Counted from the stretch's first letter, positions 1 through 11,786 are shown. The stretch is DNA of 64,000 nt from Zingiber officinale (GCF_018446385.1 NC_056001.1:11650672-11714671); one strand, 5' to 3'. Made by a program: numbers and translations. The notes: generated by a model from the sequence alone, not told the origin.

Positions 1-37
1 CGATCGGCTTCTAACACCTTGCCCATGACAGAGATGG

Positions 38-709
38 GTGGAGGAAATCGTCATTTGCAATCGTCTGGCGATGATGGATTCAGAATTGAGGCAACTGAAG
101 GTCGCAAGCGGTCCGTCCGGCTCTCAAGGCCCTTCGTATGCCGAGCTGAAGAAAGAGCTTAAAAAGGCTCAGGATTTACTGGCGGCCGAGCAGAAGAAGA
201 CAGCCGACCAGGCTCACCATTTGGCCGAGCTCGAGCGAGTGAGAAAATCTCTAGATCACAAGATAAACTTGGCAACCGAGCGGAAGAACACGGCCATCTC
301 CGACCTGGAGAAAAAGAATGTGGAGGCTCGGGGCTTAGAGCAGAAAGTAAAGGAGCTGATGGAGCAGCTCGATGGCGAGAAAGCTGGCCGCTCGGCGGAC
401 GCACTCAAGCATATAGACGAGCTGAAAACTCTACAGGAGTCCCTCGCCGCGTCCCAATTGGCCTTCAAAGAATACCAAGAGGCCGAGCCAAGCCGGGTCG
501 CCGCCCTGAGACAGAATTACATCCGCTCGCCCGAATTTTCGGAGAAAGTTTGCGAGCGGATGTATACTGCATTTGACCTTGCCATGGCCGCCACCACCAC
601 ATACTTGAAGTCCAAGGGGCAACTTCCCGAGTCCGCCATCATCCCGGCCGCAGATCAAGTGGCGCTCCTCGACAACATCCCGAAAGACCTCTATGATTAC
701 CTAGAGTAG
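38..709 (+). CDS. Antisense accessory ORF of element A, C-terminal coiled-coil exon
   Basis: A 223-residue open stretch on the strand opposite to pol. It is rich in Glu, Lys, Ala and Leu with heptad-like spacing over roughly residues 15-160, so a long coiled coil is likely. The C-terminus ends in an acidic motif finishing Asp-Tyr-Leu-Glu, and the same Tyr-Leu-Glu-stop ending is found in the homologous ORFs at 48130 and 38466. An in-frame stop at 26-28 precedes it, and a plausible splice acceptor lies near 29-31, so this is probably the last exon of a spliced gene whose first exon is outside the window. The copies further right carry the N-terminal domain annotated as putative gypsy-type transposon (Transposase_28). 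Its molecular function is unknown. Confidence 0.7.
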   Translation: MEEIVICNRLAMMDSELRQLKVASGPSGSQGPSYAELKKELKKAQDLLAAEQKKTADQAHHLAELERVRKSLDHKINLATERKNTAISDLEKKNVEARGLEQKVKELMEQLDGEKAGRSADALKHIDELKTLQESLAASQLAFKEYQEAEPSRVAALRQNYIRSPEFSEKVCERMYTAFDLAMAATTTYLKSKGQLPESAIIPAADQVALLDNIPKDLYDYLE

Positions 710-1045
710 AAGTTTTACATGTAATTTGGCCGCTCGGCCAAAGACATTCCTTTTTTGTAATTTGGTCACTCGGCCAGTCTTTTTAATATGCTATCCTTTC
801 GCTTGTTTTGTCCTTTTGCTAGTTAATATGTGTGTTGTCCGCTCGCCTCTTATCACACCTCTCGTGCTCGAAAGGTATTTTTACAAAGTATTTTGCGTAC
901 CAGTTCCGCTCGGACGAATATATTCTGATTCGACAAAAGAGGTTATTCACTGGATATTGATGAAGTACCTTTGGGTACTGGGCCGAGCAGAACGCATCGG
1001 TGGTCAAACGATATTGACGACGAGTACAAGTCCTCGTGATCGCCT
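710..1045. other. Spacer between antisense ORF and minisatellite of element A
   Basis: No supported coding sequence. It holds the 3' flank of the accessory ORF, with repeated 'ccgctcggcc' words typical of this element. It presumably carries the converging 3' ends of pol and of the antisense transcript. Confidence 0.5.
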
Positions 1046-1625
1046 TCTTCCGCTCGGAGGGTTTATAGACGCCGGCTCGTCTATCGATTTTTAACGTCGG
1101 AGCTCGACGGTCTTCCGCTCGGAGGGTTTATAGACGCCGGCTCGTCTCTCGATTTTTAACGTCGGAGCTCGACGGTCTTCCGCTCGGAGGGTTTATAGAC
1201 GCCGGCTCGTCTCTCGATTTTTAACGTCGGAGCTCGACGGTCTTCCGCTCGGAGGGTTTATAGACGCCTCGTCCATTTTTAATTCGTTTAACCGTCTTCT
1301 GCTTTGCACCTTACCTCAAAGGGGTTTTTCATCTATTTTTGCTAAGCGAGCCGCTCGGCCGTATGTTGGCCTTAAAGAACAGGCTCTGTCGTCGATCGGC
1401 TCTTACCGCCGGAATGTATCACGTGGATGGCTATCCGCTCGGAGGGTTTATAGACGCCGGCTCGTCTCTCGATATTTAACGTCGGAGCTCGACGGTCTTC
1501 CGCTCGGAGGGTTTATAGACGCCGGCTCGTCTCTCGATTTTTAACATCGGAGCTCGACGGTCTTCCGCTCGGAAGGTTTATAGACGCCGGCTCGTCTCTC
1601 GATTTTTAACGTCGGAGCTCAACGG
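1046..1625 (+). repeat. 65-bp minisatellite between pol and antisense ORF
   Basis: Units begin at 1046, 1111, 1176 and 1241 (the fourth breaks off near 1270), then after about 160 bp of unrelated sequence at 1431, 1496 and 1561. Each contains 'gctcggagggtttatagac' and 'gtcggagctcgacgg', and units differ at only a few bases. Related shorter repeats occupy the same place in elements B and C. Confidence 0.92.
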
Positions 1626-1751
1626 CCCTTAAAGGCTAATTTTGGCACTGCCGTTCGGCTAAGCTATTTGCCATCCTTGCATCATTTCTGGTTCCTGCAT
1701 TACAAGGACAAAGGCGACCAAAATATATATAAAATTACATCAGCGCACCTC

Positions 1752-3836
1752 TCACCCCGCTCGGTACGGCTGGAGATGATTCGCGCTCCATGGTCGATCT
1801 AGCCGCCGTCCGTCTTCATCCTCCAAATAATAAGCACCCGAGCGGAGCTTTTCGATGACTTTGAAGGGGCCCGCCCAAGGAGCCTCCAGCTTGCCGACGT
1901 CGCCGACCGGCTTTACTTTCTTCCAGACAAGGTCGCCAACTTGGAATTCCCTAGGGATCACACGCCGGTTGAAGTTCTGCTTCATTCTTTGCCGGTACGC
2001 CATCAGCCGGACGGACGCCTTGGCTCGCTCTTCGTCGACCAAATCCAGCTCCATGTTCCTCCGCTCGGCGTTGTCATTATCATAGTTCTGGATTCGGACA
2101 GACTCGATGCCGACTTCGACAGGAATAACCGCTTCGCCGCCATACACCAGATGGAAAGGCGTGACGCCCGTTCCTTCCTTTGGGGTTGTTCGGATGGCCC
2201 ATAGGACGCCCGACACTTCATCCACCCAGCTTCCTCCCAAATGGTCGAGCCAAGCGCGCAGAATGTGAAGAATTTCCCGGTTGGCTACTTCGGCTTGACC
2301 ATTGCTTTGGGGGTACGCCACGGACGTGAAGTGTTGCTCTATGCCGTAGCTTTTGCACCAATCTTTGAGCAACTTTCCAGTGAACTGCCGCCCGTTATCG
2401 GAAACAAGTCGACGAGGGATGCCAAATCGGCAGATGATGTGTTGCCAGATAAACTTCTTGACCATCTGCTCGGTGATCTTGGCTAGCGGCTCGGCCTCCA
2501 CCCATTTGGAAAAATAATCGACCGCCACTAGTAGAAATTTCCTCTGCCCGGTCGCCATAGGAAATGGACCCACAATATCCATTCCCCATTGGTCGAACGG
2601 ACAGGATACGGTAGCTGCCTTCATTTCCTCCGCCGGTCGGTGGGAGAAGTTATGGTACTTTTGGAAAGAAAGGCACGTTGCAACGGTCCGAGCGGCGTCT
2701 GCTTGCAAAGTTGGCCAAAAGTATCCGGCCAGCAGGATCTTCTTAGCCAGCGATCGTCCGCCCGGATGCCCTCCGCACGATCCTTGGTGCACTTCTTGGA
2801 GGATGTACACCGCGTCTTCCGAGCTCACGCATTTCAACAACGGGCGAGAGAAAGCCTTCTTGTAGAGTTGGTCTCCAATGAGTGTGAACCGACCGGCTCT
2901 GCTTCTTAACAGTTGGGCAGCATCCCGATCGAACGGTGTCGCGCCCGAGCGCAGAAACTCTATGATGGTTGTCCTCATTTCGCTTGGAAACGCGAGGCCC
3001 TCCATCCGGTCGACATGTGCCACCAAAGATACTTGTTCAACTGGCTGTTGGATGACGACCGGCGTTATTGAACTTGCTAGTTTGGCCAACTCATCTGCCG
3101 CCTGGTTTTCCGCTTTAGGTATCTTCTGGATAATGACCTCTCTGAAATTGGCTTTAAGCTTATCAAAGGCTTCAGCGTAGAGTTTGAACTGAGCGTTGTT
3201 AATCTCAAAAGTATCAGAGAGCTGCTGAGCGGCCAACTGAGAGTCTGAATGTAGCGTCACCCGTCCGGCTCCCACATGCCGGGCGGCCTGTAAGCCTGCT
3301 ATAAGGGCTTCATACTCCGCTTCGTTATTTGTAGCTCTATAATCCAGCCGGACGGATAAGTGCATCTTTTCTTCTTGAGGAGAAAGCAATAACACGCCAA
3401 TTCCGCTCCCGAGCCGAGTGGACGATCCGTCCACAAATAATTTCCACATAGCTTCGGGCTCTGGCCTTTGCACTTCAGTGATAAAATCTGCCAAGGACTG
3501 CGCCTTTATCGCCGAGCGGGGTTGATATCGAATGTCGAATTCGCTCAACTCCGTGGTCCATTTGATGAGCCGTCCAGACGCTTCTGGATTCAACAGTACT
3601 CTTCCCAATGGACTATTCGTCCGGACAATGATAGTATGAGCCAAGAAATAGGGACGGAGGCGCCGAGCGGCGAGGACCAAAGCGAAAGCCAGTTTCTCGA
3701 GCCCAGTGTAGCGAGATTCAGCATCTTTTAAAATATGGCTTAGAAAATATACGGGTTCTTCTCCGCTCGCCCTTACTAGTGCCGAGCCGACTGCCTGCTC
3801 AATTGAAGATAAATAGATACAAAGTGGCTCACCCAT
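1752..3836 (-). pseudogene. pol: Element A pol: RNase H, second RNase H, integrase
   Basis: One 694-codon open frame. Residues about 1-100 are the end of the RT-linked RNase H. Residues about 130-255 form a second RNase H-like domain (start Lys-Leu-Phe-Val-Asp-Gly-Ser-Ser, then the Asn-Asn-Glu-Ala-Glu-Tyr-Glu and Ser-Asp-Ser-Gln motifs), as known for Tat elements. The integrase follows: an N-terminal HHCC-like finger, the core with Asp in GMDIVGP, Asp in VSDNGRQF and Glu in NGQAEVANRE, and a C-terminal domain ending at PWSANHLQPYRAG. The finger reads Cys-x-x-Phe where Cys-x-x-Cys is expected. The frame is preceded by an in-frame stop near 3850 and a frameshift, so it is no longer joined to RT. 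Confidence 0.9.
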
Positions 3837-3921
3837 AGCTGGCTAGGCTAGCACAGGCAGAGAGTTCAAGTATGTTTTCAGATCTTCGAACGCCCGATCG
3901 CATTCTTCGTCCCAGTGAAAC

Positions 3922-4554
3922 TTAGTGGCTTTGCGCAAGATTTTGAAAAAAGGTACTCCGGTCGGCTGTCTTGGAGATGAATCTGGACAAAGCAGTTATC
4001 CGACCGGTCAAGCGCTGCACTTCTCTCTGATTTCTTGGGTGCGGCATATCTTGTAATGCTTTCACTTTGCTGGGATTTACCTCGATGCCCCGCTCGGTCA
4101 CTATGTATCCCAAGAAACGCCCGCCTTTTGCTCCGAACAGACACTTCTGAGGGTTCAGCTTAACTCCATACCTCCTCAGCGTTCGGAAAGTCTCCTCCAT
4201 GTCTTTCAAGAGATCTGCCGATCGGACGGATTTGATGAGAATATCGTCCACGTATACTTCCAAATTGCGTTCGATCTGCTCCTTGAACACTTTGTTCATC
4301 AAGCGCTGGTAAGTTGCTCCAGCGTTCTTCAGTCCGAACGACATCACGTTGTAGCAGTAAGTACCGTCGGCTGTAACGAAGCTAACTTTCTCCTGATCTT
4401 CTCGGGCAAGCGACACTTGATGATAGCCTTGATAAGCGTCGAGCATACATATCAACTCGCAGCCAGCTGTCGAGTCCACCAGTTGATCGATCCGAGGCAG
4501 AGGATAAAAATCCTTCGGGCAAGCTTTGTTGAGATCCCGAAAATCTATGCACAC
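3922..4554 (-). pseudogene. pol: Element A pol: reverse transcriptase core
   Basis: A 210-codon open frame with CIDFRDLNKACPKD, the SFGLKNAGATYQRLMN motif and the catalytic Tyr-Val-Asp-Asp, followed by the thumb region FLGYIV. The usual N-terminal neighbour (VVLVSKPGNKWR) is readable upstream through the point where the ORF opens. The frame breaks near 3945 just before the RNase H, which is a frameshift relative to the 1752-3836 frame. Confidence 0.9.
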
Positions 4555-5512
4555 TCTCCACTTGTTGCCCGGCTTAGAGACTAATACTACTTTCGCCAGC
4601 CAGCTCGGGAACTGAACCTCGCGTATATGGCCGGCCTCCAGGAGCTTCTCAACCTATGCTCGGATGATGGCATTCTGTTCAATGCTGAAATCCCTTTTTC
4701 TTTGCTTCACCGGCCGAGCGTCCGGTCGGACATGTAGCTCGTGCTGCGCTATGCTCGGCGAAATTCTGGGCAGCTCGTGCGTCGACCAGACGAAGACATC
4801 ACAGTTTCTCTGGAGGCATTTGATCACTTCCTCTTGCTGGCTCGCCTCCAGATCAGCCGCAACGAACGTGGTGGCCTCTGGTCGGGTCGGGTGAATCTAC
4901 ACTTCCTCATTTTCTTCATACACCAAAGAGGGAGGTTTTTCAATTATGGCGTTTACCTCAATCCGGGGCACCTTCCGAGCAGAATTGGCTTCTGCTCGTA
5001 CCATCTCGACGTAGCATCGCCGAGCTGCCAGCTGATCTCCTCGTACTTCTCCCACTTTGTCTTCGACTGGGAACTTGATTTTCTGGTAGAAGGTGGAGAC
5101 GGCCGCTCAGAATTCACTGAGAGCCGGTCGTCCCAAGATTACGTTGTATGCTGATGGAGAATCTACCACCACGAAGTTTGCAGTCTGCGTCCTTCTGAGC
5201 GGCTCCTCTCCCAGTGAAATGGCCAACCGGATCTGTCCGACCGGCAGTACTTCATTGCCCGTAAACCCATAGAGGGGGGTTGTCATGGGCAGCAGCTCGG
5301 CTCGATCAATTTGTAGTTGGTCGAAAGCCTTTTTGAAGATAATATTGACCGAGCTTCCTGTGTCAATGAAAACGCAGTGAATAGTGTAGTTGACTATTAC
5401 GCTTTGATGAGGAGAGCGTCGTCATGTGGTACTTCGACTCCCTCCAAGTCCTTGGGCCCGAAACTGATTTCGGGTCTGCTCGCCTTTTCTTGGCTGCAGC
5501 CGACCGCATGGA
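4555..5512 (-). pseudogene. Element A pol: aspartic protease and PR-RT linker
   Basis: Around 5375-5340 the minus strand encodes Phe-Ile-Asp-Thr-Gly-Ser-Ser-Val-Asn-Ile, the active-site motif of a retropepsin. It is followed by LYGFTGNEVLP, VVVDSPSAYNVILGRP and, after an in-frame stop near 5118, KIKFPVEDKVGEVRGDQ. The flap and C-terminal signatures match plant gypsy proteases. A frame change just upstream of the active site and at least one further stop before the RT show that it is dead in this copy. Confidence 0.8.
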
Positions 5513-5513
5513 T

Positions 5514-6930
5514 CTAGAGTTGCCTGACGCTGGCCTTCCTCGCTCGGTTAGAGTCTCCTCCGGTCGGCCCACCAGCTATAATGTTGATTTCGCCTCGGGA
5601 AGTGTTGTTTCGATTTTCTTCTTCCCGAGCGGACGGCCAAGGCCGCTCCCTAGACATCCGGAGATTCTCACGCCTGGGAGTATGATGCTGCTCGGGAGTC
5701 TGTCTTTGTCGGCGATCGGATATCGTCCGATCGGCTTCATGAGTTCTCTGTCGCCTGTCGGATGATGGCGATCGACGGTCGCCGCTCCAGGGAACGGGAT
5801 GAGCGATCAAGGGAAGACTCCGGCAATCTCTTGTGTTATGCGTGTCCGTCCGGTGGAATGAGCAAAACATAGGGGTCCATGCCTTTTTCTTCGGTCTGGG
5901 CCGCTCTGCAGCCACTTCTTGTACATGGGACCTAGCATGGGGGGAGCGGATTGCTTCGGCCCTCGGTCCTCTGGGCGGCTGATGAGCAGTGTGCGACTTC
6001 CGCTCGGCATGGGGAGCCCGCTCGGTTGGAGTTTCCTTTCTTCGGGCCGCTTGGGCTTCCTCCACGTTGATGTATTCGTTGGCCCGATGTAGCATATGGT
6101 CGTAGTCTCGGGGAGGCTTCCGAATGAGTGATCAGAAGAAATCCCCGTCCACGAGGCCTTGTGTGAAGGCATTCATCATAGTCTCCTAGGTGGCCGTAGG
6201 GATATCCATGGCCACCCTATTGAACCGCTGGATATAGGCTCGAAGCGACTCGTGGGCTTCTTGTTTGATGGCAAACAGACTGACACTAGTCTTCTGATAA
6301 TGCCGACTGCTTGCAAAGTGGTGAAGGAAGGCCATTCGGAAGTCTTTAAAACTTGTGATGGATCCATCCGGAAGCCTCCGAAACCACCGTTGAGCCGATC
6401 CCGAGAGGGTGGTAAGAAAAACTCGACACTTCACTCCATCTGTGTACTGATGAAGGGTAGCGGTGTTGTCGAACTTACCCAAATGATCATCCGGGTCGTT
6501 GGTTCCATTGTATTCACCGATCACCGGGGGCACATAGTGCTTCAGTAGAGGGTCCCGCAGGATGGCCTCTGAGAATTGACGGTTGATCCGTTCGGGCGAG
6601 GCATCCGCTCGGGGAGCCTTGCCTTTTCTGCTATCTCGTCTTGGTACTTCATCTGATGAAGATCCTCGATCACGATTAACTGCTGTGACTTCCGGAGTGC
6701 GAAAGAGGGCTCGATGGAATGGAACTGTGGCCGGCGGTGCTTCCGCTCGGCCACCTGATGCTGACGTCGCTTGCTGCTCAATCCGCTCGGCTTGCGACTT
6801 TTATCTTTGTTCCACAAGCTTAGCTGCTCTTGTCTCGATCAAAGCGTCGAGCTCCTCTGTGGAGAGCATCACCGAGTGCGGTCGTTCCGCCTCATCCATT
6901 GCTTCAGATCGGATTCAGGAGCGTTCCCAC
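5514..6930 (-). pseudogene. gag: Element A gag
   Basis: Two open stretches in different frames. 6533-6186 holds the Retrotrans_gag core (Tyr-Asn-Gly-Thr-Asn-Asp-Pro-Asp-Asp-His, GSAQRWFRRLP, FHHFASSR-like segment, YIQRFN). 6095-5514 holds the Arg-rich C-terminal part with a Cys-x2-His...Cys knuckle-like motif (CSFHRTDTHNTRDC) and a GGDSNRARK segment shared with element B. Start-proximal gag lies up to about 6900. A stop and frameshift near 6130-6190 separate the parts. Confidence 0.82.
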
Positions 6931-6944
6931 AGACGGCACCAAAT
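6921..6944 (-). other. Primer-binding region of element A
   Basis: Immediately inside the LTR the minus strand reads TTTGGTGCCGTCTGTGGGAA. This resembles the primer-binding region seen in many plant Tat/RIRE2-type elements. It confirms the LTR boundary at 6945 and the minus orientation. The tRNA identity is not assigned here. Confidence 0.6.
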
Positions 6945-7790
6945 TGATCCTATCCGAAAGCTGAATCAACGGACGCTGGGCACGTGGCGCTCTCCGAGTG
7001 GCTGACGTAGATCTACAACTGGTCGTAAGGACCTCCGGTGAACCTGCAAGTAAGTCGAGCCGGGAAGTGGTTCCCGGCGACGACCCTCCGACGCTCAAGT
7101 CAGGCAAGTGGACAGCAAAGAAATAGCTCCGAATCTGCAAGAAGGCGTACCTCCGGTGAAGTGCGAAGCTCCTTATATAGAGCTGGGAAGGAGCTCATGC
7201 ACACATACCGAGGCGAATACGTGTCCCCAGCCCATACCTCAGTAAGGGCTTGTCAGAAAGCTTGCCTGACACCATACTGCTACAGTCCAAGCACGTCTTC
7301 GATGGGACAGCGGAACCCCTTGTCGTAAGATTTGGAGTATGACTTGGTCATAGAGCATGCCCGCTGTCAGAAGATGTTCCTTATCCTTTTCTCCTTACTC
7401 CATGCCGGGCGTCCGGCCGGCCAGCACTCACCTCACGTCCGGTCGGTCATACATAGTGGTATACTTGGGAGATTCTCGGTAATGTGTTCTATGGAGACTG
7501 TTCGCAGTATGCTACCTTATGTCTTCGGTTGAGCGTGCCATCCGCTCGGCCCTTCGATCCTGTTCAACGAGCGACGGAACCCCGACTCCCGCCGGGGCGC
7601 CTTTTGCCATCAGTTAGACACCGGTCGGCCGGCTGGGCAGTCAGCCCCTCTTCTCCGGTTGGCCGATCGATCCCACCTTTTCTCGGTCGTCAGGTCGGTT
7701 CATCCTTATCCGATCGACCACCTGGCCCTCTGACTTCCATGTGGCGTTGACTCCCCGGAAAGGGGGTCCCCTGCTCTTACCGCCGGATCA
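6945..7790 (-). repeat. 5' LTR of element A (846 bp)
   Basis: The LTR ends are short inverted repeats: the plus strand begins TGATCC at 6945 and ends GGATCA at 7790. On the minus strand a TATA box (TATATAAGG) lies near 7178-7169, the likely promoter of the element's genomic RNA. The partner LTR is outside the window, so the target-site duplication cannot be checked. Confidence 0.85.
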
Positions 7791-7959
7791 CTAGTCAACT
7801 CCTCACTTAAATGCCACTTGACACAAAAAGAAGAAATTTGACTATGGCATAGAACACAGTCCCACACTCACTTTAGGAATATCACAACATTAAATGGCTT
7901 AGTTAGAGCTTTATCAAAATTACCTAACCTTGAGCCAACTATTTGTAATTCTTGCCAAT

Positions 7960-10476
7960 AAGGAAAACAAACCAAATAAACTCACAAACTGACTAATTAA
8001 ACTCAAATAAATTCTATGCTATAATTACTATATTTAGATTTATTTGACTCATACGGAGTTAAATCAATTAATGATAGCCTATATTTATTAGTAATAATTG
8101 ATGATTATTCAAGATTTAATTGAGTAAAATTCTTAAGAAACAAAGATGAAATATTTAGTAATTTTTATAAATAAACTGAAAATGGAGAGAATTAAAAATC
8201 AAAAGAATTAGGAGCGATAATGGTAGAGAATTTAAAAACCATAAATTTACAAAATTTTATTTAGAAAATGGCTATCACCAAGAATTTTCATGTCCTAAAA
8301 CACCTCAATAAAATGGAGTAGTTGAAAGAAAAAATAGGACCCTACAAAAAGTTACTAGAATAATGCTTCATGAATATCAATTACCCAAATACCTCTAGGC
8401 TGAAGCTGTGAGTACAACTAGCTATGTATGTCCAAAATAGAACAATGATACACAAAATACATAATAAAACTCCCTATGAAATTTATCACGATAAAAAAAA
8501 TCCAACATTAATTATTTTAAGGTATTTGGATGTAATGTTATATCTTAAATACGAGAGAATACTTAGAAAAATTTACATTAAAAATAGAATCTTTGTAGGG
8601 TACTCACTAAATAGAAAAGCCTACCGAATTTACAACAAAAGTATCCTAAAAATTGAGGAAATCATAAATATAAAATTTGATGAAACCTCCCATCCTAAAG
8701 AACCTGACCAAAGTCAGTCTCAATTTGAACCAATAGACTTTGTCAGATCTAGCTTTGATAAAGAGGGAAATAGTGAAACCCTAAATTAAATAGAAAAATA
8801 AGAAAATGAATTGACTCACCTAGAAGAAAATCAATATAAACTGAGTCTAAAACAATAAGAATTAGCCCAGACCATCCAGTTGACCAAATAATAGGTGACC
8901 CAGATCTAAGGATTTAAACTAGATCAACCTTTAGAAACTTAAGTCAAATTACCTTAATTTATAATATTAAACCTAAAATTATAGAAGAATCCTTACTTGA
9001 CCAAGACTGGATATAGCTATGCAAGAAGAATTGACTCAATTTGAAAGAAATGAAGTCTGGGACTTAGTACCATTACTCAAAGTTAAAAAGGTTATAGAAA
9101 CAAAGTGGGGTTTTAGAAATAAACTAAATGAAAAAGGGAAAATCCTTAGAAACAAAGTTAGATTAATAGCTAAAGGATTTAGTCAAGTAGAGGAACTTGA
9201 CTATAATGAAACTTATGTCCAGTAGCTAGACTTGAGTCTATTATAATGCTACTAAGTTATGCAACCCATAAAGGATTTAAAATTTACCAAATGGATATTA
9301 AATCTAGTTTCTTAAATGGGCTAATTAAAGAAGAAACGTATGTATGTCAACCACCTGGTTTCGAGAGTTTAGATCATCTTGACCATGTGTTTAGACTAAA
9401 GAAAGCATTGTATGGTCTTAAACAAGTACCTTGGCCATGGTATGAAAGGTTAACCTCTTATTTAATTTCTAAAGAATTCAACAAAGGTCAAGTTGATCCA
9501 ACTCTTCTTGTGAAAACCCTTAAGCAAGATATTTTTATAGTCCAAGTATATATATATATATATAGATGATATAATTTTTGCATTAACAACTCAAAATTTT
9601 TACAAGAATTTATTACCCTAAGGGAACAAGAATTTGAAATAAGCTTAGTAGGAAAATTAACATATTTCTTAGATTAATAAATTAAATAAACAAATGAAGG
9701 AAATTATGTTTACCAACAAAAATACACAAAAGAATTACTTAAAAAATTTAGAATGAAAAATTTTAAAGAAATAAAAGCACCAATGATAATAAACATAACT
9801 TTAGATAGTGATCTAAATGAAAAACTAGTAAATCTAAAATATAATAGAAGTATCATAGGTAGTATGCTATACTTAATTATAAGTCGACATGATATTTTAT
9901 TTGCAGTTAGTATATGTGGCAGATATCAAATCTGTGCTAACGAATCTCACCTAACTAATGTAAAAAGAATCTTTAGATATTTAAAAGGCACACCCAATGT
10001 AGGAATTTGGTACCCTAGAACACCTAGTTTTGAACTTATATATTATTCTGACTCAGATTATGTCGACTGTAAGTTAGATAAAAAAAAGTATAAGTGGCGG
10101 ATGCCAACTCCTTGAACCATCACTTTTCAGCTGATTTAGTAGAAAATAATATTGTGTTGTTTTATCTACTACTGAAACAGAATGTATAGCAATGGGTTAG
10201 TGTGTAGCCCAATTATTATGGATGATGCACACTTTAAAAGACTTCAATCTAAACTATAAAAATGTAAAAAGATTTATTGATAACATCAGCTCAATCGACC
10301 TAACCAAAAATCTAATGCATCAGTCAAGAACCAAACACATTGAAATTAAACATCACTTTATCAGGGATCATGTTGCTAAAGGAGACATTCAACTCAACTA
10401 CATTGAGTACAAGTCAAATATACCTGACATATTTACTAAGCCGCTCTCTGAATTCGAATTTAGCAATTCACACTGA
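7960..10476 (+). pseudogene. pol: Copia pol remnant: integrase, RT, RNase H
   Basis: Reading across frames: the integrase core starts near 8030 (FDSYG, then VIIDDYSRF) with DNGREF near 8220 and NGVVERKNRTLQ near 8310. 8424-8789 is the C-terminal integrase region. RT begins at 9019 (MQEELTQFERNEVWDLVP), continues with [12 protein letters not shown] and LYGLKQVP at 9246-9569, and loses the catalytic YVDD within a short AT-repeat expansion near 9550. RNase H follows at 9753-10476, with CNSDY-like YYSDSDYVD, HIEIKHHFIRD and IPDIFTKPL. Stops at 9224, 9570 and elsewhere show it is inactive. Confidence 0.85.
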
Positions 10477-10837
10477 CGGTTAGGAATGTGCATGATAGAT
10501 TAAAACTCAATCTTTTACATTTTCTTTATTAGCAAGCAATTTTCAACTTCTAGGCTACTCCTATTTTTTACTTTTACTTTAAAATCCCCATTTTTGTAGT
10601 TCTTCAAAATTTGTTATGGACATAGCCTAAGCTTTCCCTTAGATAGCATGATCCTATAGTTTTTAGGCAGCCAACATCTTACAAGCACATTAGGACTACC
10701 TTGCTTGTGAATTCAAGAACATAGAATGATGTGAGATGCATAGTATATTATCTAGACTTCATATGCTTATTTCAGTGCATCAATATAAGTCTAGGCATTA
10801 AATATCAAAATATATTGGTCAAGTTAGGTAATCCTTC

Positions 10838-11781
10838 TGTAAGTACTCCGTGTTAGTTTTGATGTGATCAACTAAGTCAAGTTAGGCCTTGTGTTATTTG
10901 ATGTCTTGCGTCTAAGTATGCATGGACTTAGGAACATAAGAAGTTGAGCGGAAGACGCGGTAGACGAGAAGGATAGAATGAGAATCGAGTCGACGGGCTC
11001 GGTGCATCTGAGGGACGAGAAGCTGTAGAAAAGTACGTCATTGGAGCGAGAAGGACGCGCATGACACTTCCAATGGACAAGAAGTCAGAGTGGAATCCCA
11101 CTTGAGAAGATGGCCGGAATTGGGTTCGGGTGAGCTCAACTCTAGAAGGTCGGAGCATCACCCAAGTTATCGGAGCGAAAGACAGGACAAAAAGTCAACT
11201 CTGAAGTTGACCCTTGTCCGAGCGCCCGGAGCTGGTCCTGGCGCTTGGACCAGTTTGGTGTTAAAGAGGCACTCATTGTTGTGGATCATCGCTGAGGCCA
11301 TGTCAATAGAGGTCCGGGAGCACGGGAGTGGATAAATTCTTATCACTTTACCGTTACGTAACCATTGCGTGGAGATAGAATTTGCCTTGTTGGGGCGCCT
11401 GGACTGTGCCACGTCAGCAAAAGGTTACTTCGGCCGGTGAGCCTATAAAAGGAGCCTTGGTGCTTTTCATTTATACAACACTTTTTTGTATTTGAGTTAT
11501 TTCACTCTAATATTCTTCAAAGTCTGTGCTTTCAAAGTTTTGTACGAGGCTTCTCCCCCTCTGACTTGTGTCAAAGAAGGAGTCGATTAGTTGAGCTTCA
11601 TTTGCCTTGGATTAACAACCTCCCCGGTTACAAATCAAGTAAATAGTTTGTGTCTCGTACTTATTTTATACATTTTAGTTTCTTTTATTAAAGTGTTGTT
11701 TTAATCAAAGTTGTAAGTTTTGAGAAGGGGATACTTTTTTTAGAACAATCCCCCCCCTTTGTTGGTCGCACGGAACCTACA
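10838..11781 (+). mobile_element. Solo LTR, copia-type family, TSD CCTTC
   Basis: Starts TGTAAGTACTCC and ends CGGAACCTACA. The 5 bp on each side are identical (ccttc at 10833-10837 and at 11782-11786). A TATA box (CCTATAAAAGGA) near 11443 gives plus orientation. Members of the same family are found reversed at 21352-22211 and 49988-50849. No internal region is left, so it is a solo LTR formed by LTR-LTR recombination. Confidence 0.9.
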
Positions 11782-11786
11782 CCTTC

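Larger units (their letters stand above)
1..7790 (-). mobile_element. Element A: Tat-type Ty3/gypsy retrotransposon, 3' end off window
   Basis: Read on the minus strand the order is 5' LTR (7790-6945), primer-binding region, gag, protease, reverse transcriptase, RNase H, a second RNase H, integrase, a 65-bp minisatellite, then an ORF on the opposite strand; the 3' LTR lies left of base 1. RNase H before integrase places it in Ty3/gypsy, and the extra RNase H-like domain is known for the Tat lineage. The coding region carries at least one frameshift and several stops, so this copy is not autonomous. It directly abuts a decayed copia element at 7791, which suggests it inserted into or truncated that element. 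Confidence 0.9.
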
